Positions 1 through 5,105 of a stretch of 5,297 nucleotides of DNA are shown piece by piece. Position 1 is the stretch's first letter; the number at the start of each line of letters is the position of its first letter. The stretch lies in contig HF998482.1 of NCBI GenBank assembly GCA_000433775.1, positions 33,913-39,209 of the forward strand. The letters are read 5' to 3'. Below the pieces are notes generated by a model. It ran no database searches. It saw nothing but the letters and a program-made list of their open reading frames with translations, and was not told the DNA's origin. Made by a program: the position numbers and the translations under genes. The stretch comes from Corallococcus sp. CAG:1435 (GTDB taxonomy: Bacteria; Bacillota; Clostridia; Christensenellales; CAG-314).

Positions 1-21
1 GTCCAAGCCGACGGCTTGGAC
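1..21 (-). terminator. Probable intrinsic terminator of acpP (cut by window edge)
   Basis: A perfect inverted repeat of 9 bp (GTCCAAGCC / GGCTTGGAC) with a 3-nt loop begins 15 nt downstream of the acpP stop codon. On the minus strand this forms a stable GC-containing hairpin. The uridine tract expected after it would lie outside the window, so the terminator call rests on the stem and its position only. Confidence 0.7.
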
Positions 22-36
22 TTGTGTTGACGCAAA

Positions 37-267
37 TTACTTATTTTGAGAATCAATGAATTCGACGATTTTGCCAACGACAAGAAAATCGTTTGCCATT
101 TCATCGGGCACGGTAACATTGAATTCGTCTTCCAAAGTCATGATCATGTCGGCGATGTCCAGACTGTCGGCGCCGAGATCCTTTACCAAGTCAGATTCCA
201 TCGTAACTTTTGCCGGATCAATACTGAACTGTTGTGCAATGAGTTTTTGCACCTTTTCAAAAGTCAT
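37..267 (-). CDS. acpP: Acyl carrier protein
   Basis: This cytosolic carrier holds growing fatty-acyl chains as thioesters on a 4'-phosphopantetheine arm during type II fatty acid synthesis, and also feeds phospholipid synthesis. The 76-residue product has the usual family length. The attachment motif D34-S35-L36 lies in the conserved context DLGADSLD, and Ser35 is the expected site of modification by holo-ACP synthase. The acidic helix after it (TLEDEFNV, residues 44-51) and the PDE turn (55-57) are also typical. The ATG start is supported by AGGAGG at 276-281, 8 nt upstream. The gene has its own promoter and a terminator hairpin, so it looks monocistronic. No fab genes are visible beside it, although acpP often sits in a fab cluster. 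Identification is by family motif; a specialised carrier (polyketide or other) is less likely given the housekeeping signature. Confidence 0.95.
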   Translation of the reverse strand: MTFEKVQKLIAQQFSIDPAKVTMESDLVKDLGADSLDIADMIMTLEDEFNVTVPDEMANDFLVVGKIVEFIDSQNK

Positions 268-289
268 TTAAGCAACCTCCTAAATTGTT

Positions 290-304
290 TGTACTTATTG
301 TACA
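290..304. promoter_or_regulatory. Operator-like palindrome over the acpP -10/+1 region
   Basis: TGTAC and GTACA form a perfect 5-bp inverted repeat with a 5-nt spacer. It covers the whole -10 hexamer of the acpP promoter and reaches the predicted start site. A bound protein here would block RNA polymerase. The half-sites do not match the FapR or FabT operators as I remember them, so no regulator is named. The repeat is short enough that chance remains possible. Confidence 0.35.
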
Positions 305-325
305 GTATTTTTACGCTTTTTTCAA
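297..325 (-). promoter_or_regulatory. acpP promoter (sigma-70/sigma-A type)
   Basis: On the minus strand, TTGAAA (320-325) and TACAAT (297-302) are separated by exactly 17 bp. Each hexamer differs from consensus by one base. The predicted start site is near 290, giving a leader of about 22 nt that contains the ribosome binding site. Spacing, position and match together make this a confident call. Confidence 0.82.
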
Positions 326-925
326 CTGTTTTCACACAATTAACTTTTGTTACATATTATTTGATATGAGAAAATGCAACAACGGCAGATTTATCAACCA
401 GCAGACGTATCTTGACACTGTGTGTAAAAGCAAAAAACGTCCGCCTCAACCACCCTGCCACAGAGAAAGACCTTATGCACAATACACCTGTCAGACAAAG
501 AACGGCAGAATTTGTCTGCGCTGCGATGAAGTTAGCACCGACTTGCAACTGCAAGTTTGTTCGCCAAACTGTAATTGTCAAAACAAGCGTTGCCTGCACG
601 GTGAAGAAGTTGATTCCGAATCCCCCAAACAGCATAGGTAACGCATTTTACCTTTTCAACAACTTGCACCACATTTCAACTTGTTGTACTGTTGGGGAAC
701 AGCGCCACAACGCACTTTATTTGTGTATTAAAATTGGCGGAACCTCTTGCCTTAATTACAAAAACACGCTGCGTGGCACACTCATGTTGAAAACATCAAA
801 GTCCGTACGTTGTGGCATGTATCGGCAAAAAAGCCTTCAACACAAGCGCATTGAAAATTGCCGAGGGAATGTCAAACCATTTCTTTTATTTTGATTTTTC
901 TACCAAAGGCAGTTTACAAAGGGTA
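326..925. other. Intergenic region with no convincing gene; unusually poor in stop codons
   Basis: About 600 bp separate the acpP promoter from the terminator of the small gene. Several frames are open for long stretches: plus-strand 412-894 (160 codons), plus-strand 366-641 (91 codons from an ATG, 10 cysteines) and minus-strand 357-635 (92 codons). None has a Shine-Dalgarno site, a strong promoter or a product I recognise, and their amino-acid make-up (cysteine-rich, alanine- and glycine-poor on the plus strand) is unlike the real genes here. Small structures are present: ACTTGC/GCAAGT at 541-556, and a nested pair at 823-863 (CGGCAA/TTGCCG enclosing TTCAA/TTGAA). One sequence resembling a DnaA box, TTATGCACA, lies at 473-481. 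A decayed gene, a structured RNA or plain spacer are all possible. Confidence 0.5.
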
Positions 926-963
926 AAAACAAAACTGCAAATGCACAAAAGTGCAAATGCAGT
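926..963 (-). terminator. Intrinsic terminator of the 60-codon gene
   Basis: Six nt after the stop codon the minus strand can form ACTGCA-TT-TGCAC, a TTTT loop, then GTGCA-TT-TGCAGT. That is a 6-bp and a 5-bp stem stacked around a symmetric TT/TT internal loop. It is followed by TTTGTTTTT. Hairpin plus uridine tract in this position is a textbook intrinsic terminator and supports the gene upstream being transcribed. Confidence 0.82.
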
Positions 964-969
964 CAGTTT

Positions 970-1152
970 TTACAAATCGTCGGCGTCCTGTACGGGGAGG
1001 GCGTCTATTCCCCAACCTATTGGATTGCCCGTGTAACTCCCTGACGGGTCGCTTTCACTTTCCTGTGAGGACCTCGCCTTTTTTGCGGATTTACCTGCAG
1101 AGTTTTTCTTAGAACAAGATTTTGTGCCATTGCAATTTTTTGTAGATTTCAT
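970..1152 (-). CDS. Small conserved-looking protein of unknown function (60 residues)
   Basis: I cannot assign a function. The ATG at 1150-1152 is chosen because AGGAGG lies 8 nt upstream; an in-frame TTG further upstream overlaps that site and is not a sensible start. The protein has two halves. Residues 2-27 are basic (8 Lys, 1 Arg) with Cys7 and Cys13. Residues 31-60 are acidic and contain GSYTG (38-42), NPIGWG (43-48) and the C-terminus PVQDADDL (53-60). There is no signal peptide, membrane segment or known enzyme motif. The gene stands alone between the ftsZ terminator and acpP, with a strong ribosome binding site and its own terminator, so it is very likely expressed. From memory, unverified, tiny Clostridia proteins with a GSYTG element and a QDADDL tail recur in genomes without annotation. 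The low-complexity Lys/Ser N-terminus is probably disordered. Confidence 0.72.
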   Translation of the reverse strand: MKSTKNCNGTKSCSKKNSAGKSAKKARSSQESESDPSGSYTGNPIGWGIDALPVQDADDL

Positions 1153-1160
1153 ATTAAGCA

Positions 1161-1166
1161 CCTCCT
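1161..1166 (-). promoter_or_regulatory. Ribosome binding site of the 60-codon gene
   Basis: AGGAGG lies 8 nt before the ATG at 1152, a full match to the Shine-Dalgarno core. It decides the start in favour of the 60-residue product over a longer TTG-initiated reading. The context AGGAGGTGCTTAATATG closely resembles the acpP leader AGGAGGTTGCTTAAATG. Confidence 0.85.
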
Positions 1167-1204
1167 GCAATTAGTGTAACCAAAGGGGGAAAAAATAAAC
1201 GCAA

Positions 1205-1233
1205 AATATGAAAACAGACAAAATTTTTGTGAA
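1205..1233 (-). promoter_or_regulatory. Tentative promoter of the 60-codon gene
   Basis: On the minus strand TTCACA (1228-1233, 5 of 6 consensus bases) is followed after 17 bp by CATATT (1205-1210, 4 of 6). The start site would be near 1198, giving a leader of about 45 nt. The spacing is ideal but the -10 match is weak in an AT-rich stretch, so another start or a different sigma factor is possible. Confidence 0.38.
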
Positions 1234-1453
1234 ATTCAGTTTTTTCCATTTCCTTCAAGTTGTGCCACTTTGCATGTTTACACATTATTTTTGTTTATCA
1301 CTAAAAAAACACCTTACAGTTTGCCATTATGCTTTTCGTATGTCTGACGCATACAAATTAACACTGTGCCGTTTCAACTAACCTTTTCAAAATGCAGACT
1401 GAGCCGTATTACGGATTTTACGGTGATTAACTCATTTTTTGTGTATGTACTAA

Positions 1454-1487
1454 AAATAAAGTTGTCCCTTCCGAACATACTTTATTT
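1454..1487. repeat. Inverted repeat / possible weak terminator hairpin
   Basis: AAATAAAGT and ACTTTATTT form a perfect 9-bp inverted repeat. Inside it TGT can pair with ACA if one T is bulged, giving a 12-bp stem with a 9-nt loop. Read on the minus strand the stem ends in a T-rich tail, which resembles a low-GC terminator. No transcript ending here is known from the window, other than readthrough from ftsZ. Confidence 0.4.
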
Positions 1488-1559
1488 CGCTGTTAACAAA
1501 CAAATAAGCTACTTGTTTTGCCTAGTCTGTAAGTTGCAGGCACCACCGACTGCAACAAC

Positions 1560-1579
1560 GTTGCAACGAAAGTTGTAGC
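1560..1579 (+). repeat. Short hairpin with GAAA tetraloop
   Basis: GTTGCAAC, a GAAA loop, and GTTGTAGC form an 8-bp stem with two G-U wobbles on the plus strand only. The same GTTGCA can instead pair with TGCAAC at 1551-1556, so two exclusive folds exist. GTTGCAAC is itself palindromic, which makes such alternatives easy to obtain by chance. No promoter supports plus-strand transcription. Confidence 0.25.
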
Positions 1580-1670
1580 AAGTGCTTTAAGCGTGCAAGA
1601 AAAATTTGCAACGGAAAGCAAATCAATAAGCCTATGCACCGAATTTGCAAGAAAAAAACTAAAAAAAGAC

Positions 1671-1699
1671 AAAATAAAAGGCAACGAAACGTTGCCTTT
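1671..1699 (-). terminator. Intrinsic terminator of the ftsQ-ftsA-ftsZ operon
   Basis: Ten nt after the ftsZ stop the minus strand forms AAAGGCAACG, a TTT loop, then CGTTGCCTTT: a perfect 10-bp stem. It is followed by TTTTATTTTG. The stem is GC-rich at its core and the tail is U-rich, so this is a strong intrinsic terminator. The 3' arm's TTT merges with the tail. The plus-strand flank is also T-rich, so some bidirectional function is possible. Confidence 0.92.
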
Positions 1700-1708
1700 G
1701 TGTTTTTA

Positions 1709-2905
1709 TCAACCTTTCATTTTGCGAAGGAAAGGAGGAATATTTTTGTCTTCGTCTACGGAAACGGTGCCTGATATGGGTGCGTTTACAGGCTTTTGCG
1801 CTGTAAATGCAGAGGGTTGAGGTGCGGGACGTGCTGCTCCTCCCTGTGAAAGCATGTCCACAGGATTTACCGTTGCGGGGCCTGCAGTTGCTTCCGCACG
1901 ACGTTTGACATTGTCCGCCGCTACCTGGGTTGCCGCTTCGCTGCTGAAAAATGCCGCTTTTCCGTCGTTTCCGCCGGAAAAACCCGTTGCAATCAATGTG
2001 ACACGGACTTCATCCTTCATTTCTTCGTCAAAACCGACGCCGAACAGTACGTTTGCGTTGGGAGAAATAACCTGTTTTACAAGGTCGACGCCAACGGTAA
2101 CCTCATCCAAAGTGAGGTCATCGCCGCCACGGAAGTTGATCATGAGGTTTGCCGCCCCCTGAATTGTAGTTTCCGACAAGGGGGAATAAACTGCCTTGCG
2201 AATAGCGTCGATTGTCTTGTTTTTGCCCTTTCCTTCACCGATACCCATGTGTGCCATTCCGCTGTCACGCATTGCGCATTGCACGTCGGCAAGGTCGAGA
2301 TTGATACGTCCGTTTTGCACGACTATTTCCGTAACGCCTCTGATACCCTGCATCAAAATCTCGTCGGCTTTTGTAAATGCGTCCTTGATGGAAAAGTTTT
2401 TGTCTCTGTTGAGTTTTTCATTTTGCACTATTACCAAAGCATCCACGTTGCCTTTGAGGTTGTCTATGCCCATTTCGGCGTACTTCATGCGACGTGTACC
2501 TTCAAAATTGAAGGGCTTTGTAACTACGGCAATTGTAAGAATCCCCAACTCACGTGCTATTTGCGCCACAATGGGTGCCGCACCTGTTCCGGTACCGCCG
2601 CCCATGCCAGCGGCAATAAAAACAAGGTCGGCGCCTTCCAGCATCTGCTGAATTGTAGCACGGCTTTCTTCCGCAGCCTGTCTGCCGATTTCGGGATTGG
2701 CTCCTGCGCCCAAACCTTTTGTGAGTTTTTCACCGATGGCAAGTCTTTTAGCACGAACAGTGCTCAATGCCTGCTTATCGGTGTTCATCGCCAAAAATTC
2801 AACTTCCTGAATATTTTCGTTTACCATTGCGTTTACGGCATTTCCGCCACCGCCGCCTATGCCGACAACCAAAATTTTTGCAATGTTTCCGTTTGTTCCT
2901 TCCAT
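1709..2905 (-). CDS. ftsZ: Cell division protein FtsZ (tubulin-like GTPase)
   Basis: FtsZ polymerises with GTP at midcell into the Z-ring that recruits the rest of the division machinery. The 398-residue length is normal. The N-terminal GTPase domain shows the nucleotide loop VGIGGGGGNAVN (14-25), NTDKQAL (41-47) and the tubulin signature GGGTGTG (102-108). The T7 loop, which completes the GTPase site of the neighbouring subunit, is NLDLAD (202-207), retaining Asn202, Asp204 and Asp207. The C-terminal globular domain extends to about residue 318. A variable Ala/Pro/Gln-rich linker (about 319-384) follows, ending in the conserved tail peptide IPPFLRKMKG (389-398), which binds FtsA. The ATG start has AAGGAG at 2915-2920, 9 nt upstream. 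It is the last gene of the operon, 27 bp after ftsA, and a strong terminator follows at once. Confidence 0.98.
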   Translation of the reverse strand: MEGTNGNIAKILVVGIGGGGGNAVNAMVNENIQEVEFLAMNTDKQALSTVRAKRLAIGEKLTKGLGAGANPEIGRQAAEESRATIQQMLEGADLVFIAAGMGGGTGTGAAPIVAQIARELGILTIAVVTKPFNFEGTRRMKYAEMGIDNLKGNVDALVIVQNEKLNRDKNFSIKDAFTKADEILMQGIRGVTEIVVQNGRINLDLADVQCAMRDSGMAHMGIGEGKGKNKTIDAIRKAVYSPLSETTIQGAANLMINFRGGDDLTLDEVTVGVDLVKQVISPNANVLFGVGFDEEMKDEVRVTLIATGFSGGNDGKAAFFSSEAATQVAADNVKRRAEATAGPATVNPVDMLSQGGAARPAPQPSAFTAQKPVNAPISGTVSVDEDKNIPPFLRKMKG

Positions 2906-2932
2906 TGTTTCTTTCTCCTTAAATTACTTGCG

Positions 2933-4078
2933 TTATCTGCGCAAAAAAGCGAAAATACTGCTTCTTGCGCCGTTGTTTTTGATTGCTTCGGCTAACAGAC
3001 CGTAACAAGACGTGTACTCGTTTCTGTTTGTTTGCGGATTTGCGCTTTCGTACACCTTGACATTTTTGCCCAAAAACGTGGACAACACGTAGGCACCGCC
3101 ACGCAGATAGGTCAGCCCGCCGCCCGTGAGAATTACAGGCGTGTTGTAGGGAATTTCCTTATCGCAGTACTGAAAACTTTTAATTATGTAATCGGCAATC
3201 TGTCCGATGCGGGCTTTGAGAATTTCGTTGGTGCGTTTTGCGTCCAAAGCCACGCCGTTGACGTTGTAGGTGTCCCCCTCACGGAACTCCAAACTAAAAT
3301 TGATTTTTTCCAGAGTTGCCATTGCCACCTTGTATTCGCATCCCTCTACCTGGCACAGGTCGCTGGCAAGGTAACCGCTTCCCAAAGAAAAGGTACGGGA
3401 GAACAACAGACTTTTTCCGCCGCTCAACATCACGTTTGTGGTAATGTGTCCGACATCCACGACAATGCAGTAGTCGGTAAGCCCCATGGTTTGCGCAATA
3501 AACTGCGTTTCGGCATCGCAAGTGTTCATGTAGGTAACTTTTTTGATACCTTTTTGCAACAATACAGGCGAAACGGAATTGCGGAAGTAGTTTTTCATGA
3601 AGGAAAAGGACACCAAAGCCGTGAGTTTGCTGGCAACGCTGCCGACAGGGTCAAAAGTTTTCAGTGCACCGTCCAAAATGAAATACACGGGTTTCCCGCC
3701 CATGGGTATGTTGTCCGAACCGACGTCGAAAATGTCGGCTTTTTTTATCAGTTCCTGAATGTCATCGCCGTCGATTTTCTTTTTGGAATGGAAAGTTACC
3801 GACGCTTCGCTGGTAACGGTAGCGCAAAATACGCCGGGTACTCCGACAAAAATTTCCTTTATCGGGCTGTCCATTTTCTTTTCCACCTGCGAAATTGCAT
3901 CGGTTACGGCGAAAGAAATTGTTTCCGGCTCGTACCATGAGTTGTCGTCAAAACCGTTGTATGCGCTTTGTCCCACGGCACGGATGACGAAATCCGACCT
4001 GCCGGCAACTTTGGTTGCCGCCATGCAGGTTACTTTGCTTGAACCGAAGTCTAAAATTGCTACAAAATTGTTCTTCAT
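2933..4078 (-). CDS. ftsA: Cell division protein FtsA (actin-like membrane anchor of FtsZ)
   Basis: FtsA tethers FtsZ polymers to the inner face of the membrane and links them to later division proteins. The 381-residue protein has the actin/Hsp70 fold signatures in order: phosphate-1 loop LDFGSSKV (9-16); the FtsA-specific 1C subdomain, about 75-165, beginning KEIFVGVPG; phosphate-2 region VVDVGHITTNV (206-216); and adenosine motif VILTGGG (315-321). The final residues SSIFAFLRR (373-381) form a short hydrophobic and basic C-terminal helix, as expected for the membrane-targeting tail. Phosphate-2 is non-standard: the usual run of glycines before TT is replaced by His-Ile, and the following segment reads LGSGYLASD rather than a GG..IT pattern. 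The family is known to vary here, so function is not excluded. The start has AGAGGA at 4083-4088; ftsQ ends 14 bp upstream and ftsZ begins 27 bp downstream, which supports the name. Confidence 0.93.
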   Translation of the reverse strand: MKNNFVAILDFGSSKVTCMAATKVAGRSDFVIRAVGQSAYNGFDDNSWYEPETISFAVTDAISQVEKKMDSPIKEIFVGVPGVFCATVTSEASVTFHSKKKIDGDDIQELIKKADIFDVGSDNIPMGGKPVYFILDGALKTFDPVGSVASKLTALVSFSFMKNYFRNSVSPVLLQKGIKKVTYMNTCDAETQFIAQTMGLTDYCIVVDVGHITTNVMLSGGKSLLFSRTFSLGSGYLASDLCQVEGCEYKVAMATLEKINFSLEFREGDTYNVNGVALDAKRTNEILKARIGQIADYIIKSFQYCDKEIPYNTPVILTGGGLTYLRGGAYVLSTFLGKNVKVYESANPQTNRNEYTSCYGLLAEAIKNNGARSSIFAFLRR

Positions 4079-4092
4079 ATGTTCCTCTGCTT

Positions 4093-4884
4093 TTATTTTT
4101 GAGGTGTTGTAACCTTTCCGTCAGGCCAAACGGTAATTTCCGTTCCGTACTTTTGTAAATCGTTTGAACCGTCGCAGTACACGCTGAAAGCCTGAATAAG
4201 TTTATCCGTCAATCCGTCGTCGGGCGACATAACGATAATTTTTGCTCCCGCTCGGGTGGTAATGGTCATTTCGCCGTCAGCGTTGAAGGTAAACACATTG
4301 CTTTTGCCCAAAATTGTGGGAATATCCTCTATTTCGCACTGACATTGCCACAACGCCATTATGCTTTCCAACACGCATTCGAGGCGATGATTGTTGACGT
4401 CGTCCTCAAACTGCAATTTTTGCCCCTTGACATTTACCTTTGCCGTTGTGGGTGTAGACACGGCGCTGGTGATATCTATAGGCACATTGCCCGATTGCGG
4501 GGCATCCACGACGTAACCGGTGTTGTCAAGAAAAACATCGGCACCATTGACGCTGACTTTCACCACCGCCACACGTTGCACAAAGTGAACTTCCAGAATG
4601 TTGGGGAAATTTTTTACAATTCCCACCACGCTCCACTCGGGATACTGACTGTTGAGTTTATCCGTCAGTTGGCTTTTTGAAAGAGTGAAAATGCTTTTTC
4701 CCTTTGCCAGTTGCAAAACGTCGTTGGCTGTGGGGGCACCCTCCACCGAAAGAGTTTGTCCGCCTTCGAAATTGTGATAGACGGGCAAAACCTGGCGAAC
4801 GGCAAACACGCTAGCCAAAACCACGACTACCACCACAACGACGGCAACGGCTATTATCAACGTAAGCAACTTTTTGCTTTTCAC
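4093..4884 (-). CDS. ftsQ: Cell division protein FtsQ/DivIB
   Basis: FtsQ (DivIB in Gram-positives) is a bitopic membrane protein of the divisome that, with FtsL and FtsB/DivIC, controls septal peptidoglycan synthesis. The GTG at 4882-4884 is chosen because AAGGAG lies 6 nt upstream; a reading that begins further upstream would start near the promoter's -35 element and is not credible. The 263-residue product has a short basic N-terminus (K2, K4, K5), one membrane segment (about 6-29, including eight consecutive valines at 15-22) and an extracytoplasmic part. A POTRA domain spans about 44-110, with the typical end V-K-N-F-P-N-I-L-E-V (90-99) and a VFLDNTGYVVD strand (117-127) after it. Sequence identity to named FtsQ proteins is low, as usual for this family; the topology, the POTRA pattern and position between murA and ftsA carry the call. 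It is the first gene of the operon. Confidence 0.88.
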   Translation of the reverse strand: MKSKKLLTLIIAVAVVVVVVVVLASVFAVRQVLPVYHNFEGGQTLSVEGAPTANDVLQLAKGKSIFTLSKSQLTDKLNSQYPEWSVVGIVKNFPNILEVHFVQRVAVVKVSVNGADVFLDNTGYVVDAPQSGNVPIDITSAVSTPTTAKVNVKGQKLQFEDDVNNHRLECVLESIMALWQCQCEIEDIPTILGKSNVFTFNADGEMTITTRAGAKIIVMSPDDGLTDKLIQAFSVYCDGSNDLQKYGTEITVWPDGKVTTPQK

Positions 4885-4890
4885 GGCAAT

Positions 4891-4896
4891 CTCCTT
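4891..4896 (-). promoter_or_regulatory. Ribosome binding site of ftsQ
   Basis: AAGGAG lies 6 nt before the GTG at 4884. It decides the start codon, because no comparable site precedes the upstream in-frame ATG at 4980. That ATG would also lie upstream of the predicted transcription start and so be absent from the mRNA. Confidence 0.85.
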
Positions 4897-4903
4897 AAAA
4901 TGC

Positions 4904-4923
4904 TCGGGAAGAGATTTTCCCGA
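4904..4923 (-). repeat. Hairpin in the 5' leader of the ftsQAZ mRNA
   Basis: TCGGGAA, a 6-nt loop (AATCTC), and TTCCCGA form a perfect 7-bp stem in the operon leader. It begins about 10 nt after the predicted start site and ends 7 nt before the ribosome binding site. No uridine tract follows, so it is not a standard terminator. It could stabilise the 5' end of the mRNA or influence ribosome access. Confidence 0.55.
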
Positions 4924-4939
4924 CAAATAAATATATATT

Positions 4940-4968
4940 ATTATACATTTTGAGTTTTTGTTTGTCAA
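4940..4968 (-). promoter_or_regulatory. Promoter of the ftsQ-ftsA-ftsZ operon (perfect sigma-70/sigma-A consensus)
   Basis: TTGACA (4963-4968) and TATAAT (4940-4945) on the minus strand are both perfect consensus hexamers with the optimal 17-bp spacer. The start site should lie near 4933, leaving a leader of about 49 nt. A TGTACA palindrome (4974-4979) sits just upstream of the -35 element. The promoter lies after the murA terminator, so the division operon has its own supply of transcripts. Confidence 0.92.
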
Positions 4969-5061
4969 TAGAATGTACAATTAAACAGGGCGAAAATGTA
5001 ATATTTTTTGCAATACGTACATGCTTTTTTAAGTAATGAAGGTAAAATTTGTCACAGAACA

Positions 5062-5102
5062 GGCAAAAGGGAAGAAAAAAATTTTCTTTCTTCACTTTTG
5101 CC
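5062..5102 (-). repeat. Long imperfect inverted repeat between murA and ftsQ
   Basis: GGCAAAAG/CTTTTGCC (8 bp) and GAAGAAA/TTTCTTC (7 bp) nest around a short loop, with single mismatches between segments. In minus-strand RNA one of the mismatches becomes a G-U pair, whereas in plus-strand RNA both stay unpaired (G/A and A/C), so the fold favours the strand on which the genes lie. It starts 29 nt after the murA stop, directly after the predicted terminator. No uridine tract follows it. It may protect a 3' end or be a processing site; that is inference. Confidence 0.5.
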
Positions 5103-5105
5103 CCG

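Larger units (their letters stand above)
1234..1670. other. AT-rich intergenic region with hairpins but no gene
   Basis: About 440 bp lie between the small gene's promoter region and the ftsZ terminator. I find no frame with a start, ribosome binding site and plausible protein. Visible structure includes the hairpin at 1454-1487, an 8-bp stem with a GAAA loop at 1560-1579, and GTATG/CATAC at about 1339-1355. CCGT at 1404-1407 could pair with ACGG at either 1411-1414 or 1420-1423. The motif GCAACG(G)AAA occurs at 1563, 1608 and again inside the ftsZ terminator at 1681. No clear promoter is seen on either strand. Confidence 0.5.

Noticed and set aside
473..481. Single DnaA-box-like sequence TTATGCACA, considered as part of an origin
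   Set aside because: Only one copy was found, without a cluster of boxes, an AT-rich unwinding element or dnaA/dnaN genes nearby.
357..635. Minus-strand ORF of 92 codons upstream of acpP
   Set aside because: No ribosome binding site or promoter, no recognisable family, and its end runs into sequence just upstream of the acpP promoter.
366..641. Plus-strand ORF of 91 codons, rich in cysteine, starting at an ATG
   Set aside because: It has no Shine-Dalgarno site, its start lies about 40 bp from the acpP -35 element, its composition (10 Cys, 1 Ala) is unlike neighbouring genes, and two other frames are also open here.
326..1670. Possible CRISPR array, IS element or tRNA in the intergenic stretches
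   Set aside because: No regularly spaced direct repeats, no transposase-like frame with terminal inverted repeats, and no cloverleaf was recognisable.
1493..1684. Minus-strand ORF of 63 codons after ftsZ
   Set aside because: Its start lies inside the ftsZ terminator hairpin and there is no independent promoter or ribosome binding site.
2249..2995. Long plus-strand ORF antisense to ftsZ (also 3032-3940 antisense to ftsA)
   Set aside because: These are shadows of the ftsZ and ftsA coding frames; the minus-strand products match known families over their full length.
4885..4980. N-terminal extension of FtsQ from an upstream ATG at 4980 (32 extra residues)
   Set aside because: It would start upstream of the predicted transcription start, has no ribosome binding site and places polar residues before a membrane segment that already has a proper start at the GTG.
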